DNA of 64,000 nucleotides from Chrysoporthe austroafricana (Eukaryota; Ascomycota; Sordariomycetes; Diaporthales; Cryphonectriaceae), in assembly GCA_001051155.2 (NCBI GenBank), contig JYIP02000006.1:2356001-2420000 (forward strand), in the 5' to 3' direction. The position numbers and the translations under genes are program-made. The notes beneath the pieces are model-generated. The model was not told the DNA's origin. It did not search any database and was given only the letters and a program-made list of their open reading frames with translations. Shown here in pieces: positions 53,963 to 64,000 of this stretch (position 1 is its first letter; every line of letters starts with the position of its first letter).

Positions 53963-56900
53963 TGATGCTGAGGTGGGTGGTGGAGGTCGAGGAGTTGGGA
54001 GAGTCTAATGTTGGCCGGTCCTGGGCTACTTCTCGTATTTCCTCGGTTTTAAGTCGTCAGGGTACTGCCAGATGTCGTTGAGTCTCCTGAGATGCAAGCC
54101 ACGTCCAGGGGGACCAGTAAAAAATATAGATGGTCGAACAGGACGGTAGGAGTGAGGTCCGCCGGGTAAATAAGGTAGGCTCTTGTCCGTTTTTTAGCGG
54201 CACATCCAACACACATGCGCATGCAGAAGTGCACACACACCCTTCAGCCCAGCGAGGAAGGACCAAGATTCGAATGCCCCGCTCGGGTTCCTGATTTGGA
54301 TAGATGTAGGTCGACAGATACGTTCCAGCTTCCCGTCCTGTCGTGTGTCGTTCCTTTCTGGGTGGAAGACGCTGGTTTGTGGTGCTCTTCCGAGGTTAGA
54401 GGGCTCTTGAGGGTGGTCTGTCTGTCCGGAGGCGCGTGGTAGGGCTAGCAAGTCAATGACACGAGATGCTACCTGGGGGGTGGGAGGGTGTGTGGCTTGG
54501 AATGGGCGAATATTGGTTATTGTATGTATGCCACCCGGCCGAGGCCCAGGGACATAAGCTTTTGTCGCCCGGCCTAGCTGCTGAGAAATCTATGGGCAGA
54601 GGCCCTCGGCTGGCACTGTACTATGCCAGAGGAGCAACCTGGAAGCTGAGGTGCCCGGCGCTACCAGTACGGGGTCCACATGGTATCAACAAGGATCGCG
54701 GCTGACGTTGACCTTGAAATGATACCTCGATAGTGGGAGCGGTATTGGTCCGCAGAGAAGGCTGACTGCCATGTCACCTATGCGCCACCCTGGGGCCCTG
54801 GGGCGAATCGCCTCGGGCGCTGGGAGGCAGCGTGGTGGGAAATTGCCTGTTATACTTAGTGTGTGCGGTTGTCCCAGCGCCTCGGTACCTCGAAGGACTC
54901 GGACGGCCGACGAGCCCTCCTGGGGGAGGGTAGTATTCTTGTCCCCGGTAGTCAGCCCCCCTGTCTGATGGGCTTTTGCTGCTATGTACATAGTACCATA
55001 GTACACGTGCGGACGAGAGCCGGTGGTCCCACCCGGATCCGTGGCTCGTGGTGCCCCTGCTTCAATAATGAGATTCGCTGTGGGTTCAAGATTTTGCGAG
55101 ACAATAATCAATAGCTACTGCCTAGAAGGCATGTCCTCCGGCTCCTTGACGATCTACCCATACTCCTGATTGGAGGCACTAGAGCCCCATTGGCCATTGG
55201 CGGCCCTCACCGGCTCGACAGCCTGGCGTGATCATGATCCGGAGCTCGTGGTCATAAGGGGGCCATTTCTTGCTTGCAAGGACAGGGCACACCCGTAGGC
55301 AAGCCGCCTTGGGGTGAGAAAGACGCTTCCGAGGCGGGCGAAGCGAGCTGACACCGAGACGGTTGCGAAAAGGATTCGCCCCTGGCGGGCGCCGCGGAGG
55401 GCCAGCGAAGAACGAGAGGGGCCCTTTCCTGGGAGGCGGCTTTGGAGGTCGAGACTCTGGGGTGGTCATGAGACGAGCGGCGCGTTTTGAAGGGCGACGG
55501 CCAACTGATGCAAAAGAGACGTCCCCAGCCGAAGGATCTAGACCGGGCCCGCCTGCAAGGTGCACTTGTGTTGTGCCGGGGGCCTCGTCCCCTATCAGCC
55601 CGCCCTGACGTACCGAGAAGTGCCGGGCAGCCTGGGGGCTTGTTCCTCTCGTGCGTAAGCAGAGCCGACGAAAGGGGACTTCCCACATTCCAGGCTTGTC
55701 AGAGACAGGAAGGAGGTGCGGCAGAACAGAATCCCCCGGAATCGAAGCAGGGGCGCAGCGGCGGGTCTGGCTGGGTAGGGGTGAGTGAGCAAGGGCTGGG
55801 ACAGACCCACTGCGGCTCGACGCTCCCTCGAGCGAGGCTCTGCGCGGTGCTCGTCCTGAAATTCCGCAAGCCGGCGTATCGCCCAGCTACCCACGACTAC
55901 CGTAGTGCAGTTTATCCAGATCTCTCGTATGAGTCTGACGTGTGACGATGGCGACAACCGAGCCACGGTGATGGAGCAACGATCTTCGGCGCCGTTGCCA
56001 AGCCGTAATTAACGTCCCAGGCTAGGCCAGCGATAGCCGGAGAGGAGGGACTGAGGGACGGACCATTACGAATATGGTAAACGTGAAGTGTCAGTGTCGA
56101 CGACCGGTGGACCTGCCCGGTGCACGGCCTGGGAGCCGGGCCTGGGATGCTGGTAGGGCCGCTGGGCCTGGGCCCCCGTTGATTGCGGTCTAATATCAAG
56201 GATCCGGATCCGTACGCGAGGGCGAGTCAATGTTCAACAGCATCTCGTCCAGTCGCATCAAGATATGCAAAACGTATTAGCTGCTAGGCGTGCACCTGTG
56301 GAGGCTCGCCGAACTGCCCGAGGCACACACTGCCGCCCGCCAACATGGAACTTCATGAGCCGAACGCGATGGTTCGTCGTAATGAGTGGGGCCTCGAATA
56401 CGGGTTGCCCGCCAAGCGCTGGACTGGAGATGAAGGAATCCTCAACGCGTCCCTCTGGACGGGGAGACAGCGCAGTGTTCCTCTCCCAGCATCCCCAGAC
56501 CGACCCATGCTCCGATTGCCGCCCTCAAAGCTATGGGTGGTATGCGCAGGAGGGCTGTTTTGAACATATACCATTACAGTGGGTCAGCACCCGGTAGGGG
56601 ACCTCCTGGCGCGCGACAGTGAACAAGAGACGAGACGAACGGTCGGGTCGGCATGGCATTGTTTCCGCCCTTGAGATCTTCAAAAATGGCCTTACCCGAC
56701 CAGCTACCCCCTTGGCTTGCATAAGGCTCACGGCGATCTGGGTCACCTTCAAAGCTAACAAGTTGCGGAGTCATTTCGAGTCAGGAAGCCCTGCTTCGGC
56801 GTAGTAAGTAGTAGTAGTAGTAGTAGTAGTCCCTGAGATGGACGGTTCTGACCCCCCAGGCGCCTAGATACCCGGACCGAGATTGGTGATGAACCTCTCT

Positions 56901-59900
56901 CGCGGCGGGAACTGTTTCCCATCGTGTCCGCTGAGCCCCACGAGGTTTCAAGAAATACGCGAGTGTTGCGCCCGTCATCAAGTGCTGCCCCGTATTCGTC
57001 TGCCGGCAGCCAGCCATCCTATTTTTGGTCAGGAGATGCCGTGGAAACTCTCTGGACGCAACAGCCGCCCGAGAAACCATGGTAGCGTCAGGATTGGTAC
57101 CGTGACCATACAACGGATGTCGCGACGTTCAGAACTAGCCCAGCGCTTGGGGGTCCACCGGGACCCGACTATCTGGATAAGGTGCTCAAGACGGGCAAGT
57201 CTGGGCCGGAAGCCGTCCACCTCGCTCCGCTCGTCAGATGAGGGGTTCGTGCGCCAGTCTGAGCAAGCATCATGCTGATTGCGAGCTTGGTTCTCGCACT
57301 TGGCCTCGGCTGTTGTGCAGGTGATCACTCAGCTTGCAAGCCGTCTCTGACGCGGCTTCGTGGGGGCCCCTATCGCACCGTTCTAGGTAACAAACCGCAG
57401 CTCGCGCGGGACGCAGGCTAAAAGGTGAGCGGCCACCCTCTTGTCGGGTCTGGCACTGGTCGCTCATGATGACGCCGGCCAGAAGGTCGGGATTCATTTG
57501 CGGGGTGGTGGGCGCCGGATGTGGTTGGGTCGAAGGGGGGGTGGGAAGACCCTGTCCTTAGCGAAGACTATTAAGGCGGGCTCGGCATGTCGTCGTTAGC
57601 TCGATCCCAGCGCCTTGGGTCGAAGCAATGGGCAGCCAGGATTAGGGGCTGAAATCGGACGGTAAATGTGACATCGTCTGCCAACAGGCCACCTGTGCTT
57701 GGTGTGCCGTAGTGGCCCGACGCATACATGTGTACGGGCATCGTATCCGCTCCCACATCCTCCCTCCCTCAGAATGGTGTCAAATCCTAACGGTGCTCGC
57801 CTCACGTTTGCGGACAAGACCGCAGCTGGCCAAGGCGTTCGAACGCAATCCGTGTCTAGACATGCAGTTGTGTCGACAAATGGTCCCCTGCCGGTCTTGA
57901 GACCGACCCTCGACCGCTGAACCGCCACACGCGTATTCAGGACGGAGCAAAGCTCCCAGGCCTCAGCAATATAAGAAACATGCTGCCTGTGGCGTACGAC
58001 CCGGTCACGCGCAGGTACAGTACGACTGCTGTTCCGATATCCCTCGTGCCGCTGTGGCTTGGCCTCGCGTGCCCCCCTCTCAAGGGTCGTCCTGCCTTTT
58101 AAATTGTCCAATTGCTTTGTGTGCGGTAGCGTTGCAGCAAAAAAGCATTCACGACTTGGCGAGTGCGACAGTGATTCGATAGACAGGGCCGCTAGGGGAC
58201 CAGCGACGGAGCATACCCTTTGCGGTGGCATCCGTGATTTCGCCATCCTTCTAGGCCCACCCTCTACATACTATACTCTGTGGTCGAGGCTTGGGAATGG
58301 AGGCTGGTTGTGGACGCGACAGGGAGACGGCCTGGCGCCCAAACCGGCCGGCGCCGTTCACCATGGCCCCGTAAATTGGTAGGATGGATACTGGCATGGC
58401 ACTATTTGAATCCGACCGCGAAAAGTGCCAGGACTTGCAGCTGCCCAAAAAAAGCATGCCACTGTGGCGGTCGTCACAATCCTGTTGCCTTGTCACCGGG
58501 ACTTTCCGCATCGTGACATGCAGCAGTGAAGGGAGTGGGAGGGTCGGAACAGGACAGCCCTCGCAGGAGAGCTGAAGCCACGTGTAAAGGACAACGGCCC
58601 TTATCCAGTTCGCCCGGGTCCAGATCCCAGTCCATAGGTTAGGGGAAATGCCGGCGCGGTGGGATGGCGAAATCGGTAAATGGGCCGTGTGGCGTGCGCA
58701 CCAACGGCGCCTACAAGAACTCTCTCTGCCTGGTGCCTAGGTGCAAGGCCCGTGGCGCTGGCGGGATCACGATCTGCCTCCTGATCGTTCTCGTACGGCC
58801 AAAGCGACGGGCATGGCCTGATGTCACATCTTATGCTTAACCGCCAATGCTCATGACCATCTCATCTGTCTGGGGCCCCGGCTGCTCTTGAAAAGCTTTC
58901 GGCCATGTTGGGATGCCTCGCCGTGCCGCGGTCGTATTGATGTATCTGTCGTGCGACTGCTGCAGCACAGTCGGCGGTTTATTTTGAGACCGTGCGCCAA
59001 CATCGTCATGGGGCGGGCGTGCGTCGATGAAGCAGGCAGACGCATCAGGACGTTCTCCCACGGAGGGTCAGATCTTTCAGGTGTGACTTGGCAGTCAAGC
59101 CACATCCCACGCCGGTATTTTGCGCACAGCCAAGTCAGTATGTCCGTGGCTCTCAGGCGAATCAAATTCGTGGTGGGATCCATCCACACGAGGCCCAAGC
59201 CTGGCATTCGGTTCCGAATGTCACGAAGAGCGGCTCGTCCCTTATTTGGGCTATGCAGCAAGCACCCAAGTGCCGCGTGAAAACTGCATGGTCTGCCTGT
59301 CCGGAAGACTGTTGTACCGCAGTACCTCCGGGCTCTAGTCTCTGGCTTGTCTCAACGGGACATCCGTAAGCTCCGGCAAGTGATCTGGCTCGCGGAGCTG
59401 TCGCCTTTTGTCTGAGGTGGGGTGGGTTGTGGGTCGAGACATACTATAGGATATTGGGCCATCAAATTGCGGGCCGAAGGTCCTCGGCACTCGTCAGGCC
59501 AGCCCGTTAGTCCCAATAATAGATGGGTGCCTACTGGGTAGGTATGTAATCCGTGAGCAGAGGAGGGCCCACTGTGATTTCTGAAGGACCGCGCCATGTA
59601 CTAGGTAGACAAAGTGCGTACATCTTCCAATGAGAAGCCGTCGTTCTGGTGGATCCCGCCCGTGTCCAGGCCCTCTCCTGAGCCTCTGGCCTCGCAGCAG
59701 TACTATGTTAAGTACGTACTTGGCATTCCCGAGACCGAGCTGCTCCATCCAGAGTCCGATCTTGACATTGACAACAGGAAGCGTCCGAGGCAGCCTCAAG
59801 TAATTAGACATACCGTGATAGGCCGAGGCTCAGAGTGTCTTGTCGACAGCCTACTAAGCGTTCGAGCGGCCGAAATACTCGTACATCGCACGCACGTGAG

Positions 59901-62900
59901 TCAAACATAGCGGAGCGTTGATAAAAGCTGCACATGCACACACACACTCTGCTCGTCCAGGCTTCTTGATCCATCAGCCGTCCAGCATGCCAGGCATCTT
60001 GAGCGAATCGGCTCCGGGCGGGTTATTTCCGCGTGCCTGTTCGCCAGCTCTTCTAGAAAAGTGACAGGGCGTGGTGTCCTGCATCTGCAAGATTTGGGAT
60101 TCCGTGCGTATTTGCCGACCTCGCCTCGGCAGAGGCCAGGGCCCTGGTTTCCTTTTCAAGATGTTTGCGCCGAGAGGGATTGCACGTCAGCGCCTGCCGG
60201 TGAGTGATCTATTCGAAATCGACGTAGCGTGCAAAAGAACCTGACGCAAGTACCGGCCTCATTGTCACGCAAGCTCAAGCCGCAAGAGCAGACGTTGTTA
60301 CTGAACCATCGCCGTGCAGAGCCTGCCCAGCGCAGAGGAGTCCCGACGGACCAAGTCGTGGTCAAGTTCGGGTTTTAGCCGGACTTGAGATCAGGTCCGA
60401 GTCTATAGAGATCGACCGGTCCCCAAGCCTAGATCCGGCTTGTACGGCGCGTAATTGCGAGCCTCATCTCGGCCGTCTCGCCGAGGACATAGTAGTCTGG
60501 TTCTGATTGTATTCCACCCTTGGTTGTCGGGACCGAAGATACCCGGATCCTACGCCCCGCCATCTGCCCAACACCAACGTTGAAAGGTCGCTAGAGAAGG
60601 TGGCATCCAGGCACTCGGAACCCTTCCTCAGGAATGGGGTCTTGTGGCGCCGGCCACCGTGTGATCGCAAACCTCGGTCTTATGGCCCCCCCTGGACGCC
60701 GCGTTTTGAGATGACATTGACGGACGGGCCCAATCTTAGGCCCCGCGTACGGCGGTTCTGGACATACTATGTGCTCCGCGATATCCTCTAGTCCTCAGCC
60801 AAGTATGACATATGTCGCCCTCTTGCAGCGTCAACGCCAAGAAGGAAGCATCAGCTGTAGAATCAGCCCGTTTGCTGACCTCATTATCGGCAGAGGGAGG
60901 CGTTAAAGATAACACCAGATCTGGCCTAGCTCCGGTATATCGATCCGTCGAAACCAGGATTCGCAGGGATGGTTTGCTTGGGTCGCTAGCATGTGAGATG
61001 TGTTGGGCAGCCAACTGCCCTTCCTCGAGACGGATCCGAGTTCCAGAATTGTGAGCCCAGATCAGTTGCATACCTGAGGGTGCATCTGCAGGCTTCAGTT
61101 GTGGAGACGTTGGCGGCTGTTCCCCCAAGATCCTCGCTGATACAAGTATAGTAGGAGGACCCGTTAATAAAGCACGATACATTTCGGATGCGGCGCCGTT
61201 CGGCTCGGAACTGGGGCCTCTGCCGCAGGAACAATACCGATGCAGCATCAAGAAGAATCGGAAACGGGTGGGAGAGTTCGGGTAAGCAAACTGCATGTAA
61301 GCGAGGTGTCGGCATGCAAGATGAGGCACCAAGACTTCATTGCTGACTGGCTTGACGAGAGAGGTTGTTCGAAGCCCCGAGAATGCGCCGTATGTCCAGC
61401 CCTACCGCTCCCTGGAAGACCACGCGGGATCACATCACAAGCGAGGCCGCCTCGAGTCACGGCATTGAGGCCTGCAGTAGCGGGTGTGTTATGATGCAGC
61501 CGTATGTATATAAGATGCCGCCCCTCTGATGTGCGACTAGCCTGAACCAGAATCAAGATACGTCCTGTCCGTGCTTACTCGCCCAGTTGACATGCAAAAG
61601 GTCAGCGCCGTTGGCTCCTATTCCAAGGATAGGGCCTTGTCAAGGGCAACGACGCTGGGCGGCGCGGTATCGATAGTGCTCCTTCTTGACCGGCGTCAGA
61701 TGGGACCTTCTGCATCCTCCCGCCGCAATCCTTCATGGTGAGCCCTAAACAGCCACGTGCCGCCCTGCAGGGCAATTCGTATCAGTATAGAGATAGCCTC
61801 CATGGCCACTTGAACGAGTTGCCTTCCCGGAGTAGGGACATGGATGTTAGGCCGGCTAAGACCCCGAGCCAACGTGTCATCAGACGGATTGCATGCCGTA
61901 CAGAGAGGGGTGCAGTCATGCTTATCTAGGGAAGCTTGAGACGATGTCAGCTCCGTTGTGTAGGGCTGGGTGTTGGCCCTAGGCTCCACAGAGATGTTGC
62001 ACGAGCTGTCTGCGGATGATGCTGTCATCAGCGCTCGGTCTCCTCGGATACCTTGAGGAATATGCCGGTATCCGGCATAAAACGCAAAGGCACTCATCAG
62101 ATGTCAGTTGTTGCCGTGATCTGCGAACCGTGCCAGGGGCGCGTCAGTAATGATCCTCACTCGTCCAATAGGTCTCAGCCCCACAAGAAAAGGTGAAGCT
62201 AGGATAATAGAGGTGTAGGTGACTGCCCTGCATGTAACATCGAGTCGCACTCGGATTGAATCCAACCAACAACAGACATGAATCCTCGACAAGAATACCA
62301 TGTCCGGTTGATTGGCCCGGTCGCACTGCAGGGAAGTAATCGGGATTCATAGGCAGATACATGGCGGCTTCGAGGGTTTTCAAATTGTGGCTCTGATGGG
62401 CATACATCTGCCTCGTGTTCGTTGGAGCTTTTCAAAGGTCATTGAAGGAAATATTTTATCCGGCTGTGTGGCCAGCTTGGTCTCACGTCTCGCACACCGG
62501 CATACCGGTATGTGTAATTACGGCCTGCTCCTGGACGGATGCATCAGCCTGAGGACGGTGGCAGACGAGATACGTCAGACCGGTCGGGCGTACTCAATAG
62601 ACCGAGAGTGAAAAGAGGGAAGCACTGCCCAGTCTCGATCGCACGGCAAGATCATCCTGTGACACCACTGGGTTGCTCCAATGACCCTTGCTTTTGCCAA
62701 ATTCGTTCAAGAACCGAGTTGGCCCCTGGCCCCCTCTTTCCAGGGCATCGTAATCTGCACGGTAACCGGACCTTTCCGTTAGCAGGTCGTGCGCAGTGTG
62801 TGATACGACTGGGCAGAGTTATGCTTCTTCATAAATATCTTAAGACCTTTTTTTCTCGCATGCGACAAAGCGACTAGTAATGCCATCAAGCAGTCGCAGT

Positions 62901-64000
62901 GCTCAAACTCCAAGAAGCTGCCATCGAGGTGATCAGCAAGGTTGGGGCACAGCTGGCCCTGTAGCGACCAAGTCGCGCAGCTCCCCGTCCCGCGACCTGC
63001 AGTGATGAGATTGCAGGCAACACTCGGGTTAAGGCCGCGTATAAGAATGGCGTTGACGCTCGCCAGGATCTCTGTAGTGCAACGATCCTTTGCGGGGAAC
63101 GGAGCCGGAATCCGAATTCGCGTGGCCGACAGGTTCTGGAAGTAATCCTTCGGGTAATGTTGCGCAAGACGGCGTCGAGGGACGACAACTCAGCACGCTC
63201 CTCCTGTGCGTCATTCAAGTAGGATCACCTCCGATGCGGTGCCTCTGATGCCAAATCAATCCTCGCCGGCCGTAAGCATATACAGGCAATCGGTACTCGA
63301 ACTTGTATGAGACAGCAATAGCGGATCGCGATAGGGAAGTGACCATATGTAGCTTGTGTTGAATTCGAAGAAGTGACGTCCCTAGATGCGAGTAAGTCGA
63401 GCCGTGAAACTTTGGGCGTCTGCCCATCAATCTTGGTCGAGAACCTGCTCAACGAACTGTTACTGGCAGGCAGCGCAGCAAGAATGCCAGCTAGTCCTCG
63501 TCAACCAGCTCTATCTACCCCTTCCTGGTCCTGTTCAAATTCTTAGACCCTGGATGAACGCAATTATGTGCTCTCTAGGCTATAACTGACTCGTGAGTGT
63601 GAAGCTGGGTATTACCCAAGCCTCCACTGGCTTCAACCAGAGCATAGGACGTTCATCTCGAACCAGATCTTACAGGGCGGCGGCGGATGCTATTTCTCGC
63701 GCTATGCAACATTGGCTTTCCTTCCCACGAACTCTTCAGGATAGGGAGAAAGTAAAACGTCAGAAATCGAGTCCAGCACCGACCGAGATATGCTGCAAAT
63801 TCCCACGGAAGAATGGTGTTTATGTCGTGATTTCCCACGAATTTGATTGGTTTTTCTGTCTTCGTAAGTCGGAATTGTGAATGTAGGGTCTGCGTTTGGG
63901 GGAGCGAGAACGCTCAAAGGCCTGCACTGAAGACACCTTTTTGCTTTGAGGGAATATTGCCTCGTAAATGTCCCTGGGAGTCCCTCGTCGTCCAAGTCAT
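53963..64000. other. Gene desert at the right end of the window
   Basis: About 10 kb without a supportable gene. The first few hundred bases are the leader of the regulator on the minus strand. Beyond that I see only short overlapping frames. The most protein-like are 60736-61332 (minus, 198 codons) and 59614-59910 (plus, no ATG), neither with a recognisable family. A GTA microsatellite lies at 56801 and a near-palindrome GTACCATAGTAC at 54993. Composition is close to balanced, not the AT-rich signature of heavily mutated repeats. I found no transposon motif, rRNA or tRNA in it. Confidence 0.4.
56801..56830. repeat. GTA trinucleotide microsatellite
   Basis: About ten GTA units with one interruption (GTAGTAAGTA at the start). 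Confidence 0.9.

Noticed and set aside
55179..55960. GC-rich block with several long overlapping frames
   Set aside because: Looked like rRNA spacer at first, but no conserved rRNA segment was recognised and the frames have no protein features.
58650..58760. tRNA-like string (GATGGCGAAATCGGTAAA)
   Set aside because: Resembles a D-arm of bacterial or organellar tRNA-Leu, but I could not find matching acceptor and T-arms.
62886..63218. Frames around 63 kb with protein-like start on the plus strand
   Set aside because: Short helical-looking stretch soon interrupted by a stop; no start or continuation found.

Overview
The window is nuclear DNA of a filamentous ascomycete, probably a sordariomycete. 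Genes carry short spliceosomal introns (48 to 285 bp, almost all GT-AG with CTGAC or CTAAC branch sites). The recognisable proteins are fungal: two Zn2Cys6 regulators, a PTH11/rhodopsin-like membrane protein, a GT15 mannosyltransferase, UTP13 and a MET12-type methylenetetrahydrofolate reductase. Coding regions are GC-rich. One Tc1-type transposon remnant carries the stop-codon damage typical of repeat-induced mutation. I see no rRNA, tRNA, CRISPR or bacterial-type operon.

Layout. 0-0.5 kb: AT-rich, broken Tc1/mariner fragment. 1.6-2.9 kb: three-exon gene for an Arg/Ser-rich basic protein. 2.9-8.1 kb: 5 kb without convincing genes, with several tandem repeats, leading into a Zn2Cys6 regulator (8.1-10.4 kb). 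11.9-13.6 kb: Myb-like protein with an in-frame 24-bp minisatellite. 14.8-15.9 kb: ACMSD-type amidohydrolase/decarboxylase. 15.9-20.7 kb: gene-poor. 20.7 kb: small ORF behind a CA repeat. 22.4-23.2 kb: YJU2. 24.8-26.8 kb: MTHFR. 27.8-28.3 kb: tiny membrane protein. 29.3-30.8 kb: PTH11-like receptor. 30.8-31.3 kb: a decayed gene, followed by a 37-bp minisatellite. 32.8-51.0 kb is the dense housekeeping core: UTP13, SAD1, an eIF4E-family protein, methionyl-tRNA synthetase, a GCP5-like gamma-tubulin complex protein, a GT15 mannosyltransferase and a WDR83/MORG1-like WD40 protein. 52.4-54.0 kb: a regulator with its zinc cluster near the C terminus. 54-64 kb: a 10-kb stretch in which I find no supportable gene.

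The genes are not a pathway cluster. Three encode spliceosome-linked factors (YJU2, SAD1, WDR83), and others serve translation (eIF4E-like, MetRS), ribosome assembly (UTP13), folate/methionine metabolism and microtubule nucleation. They are transcribed from both strands. I corrected exon structures by hand where open frames run through introns: the eIF4E-like gene (a GC-AG intron of 75 bp), GCP5 (a 48-bp intron), UTP13 (a 28-bp microexon), GT15 (four exons), WDR83 (two exons) and the second Zn2Cys6 gene (a downstream exon).

The observations most worth following are a 99-codon open frame directly after, and in frame with, the eIF4E-like stop codon; the stop-free introns of length 3n; a uORF that overlaps the start of the first regulator; and the gene desert at the right end. 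I found no clear new defence or mobile system.
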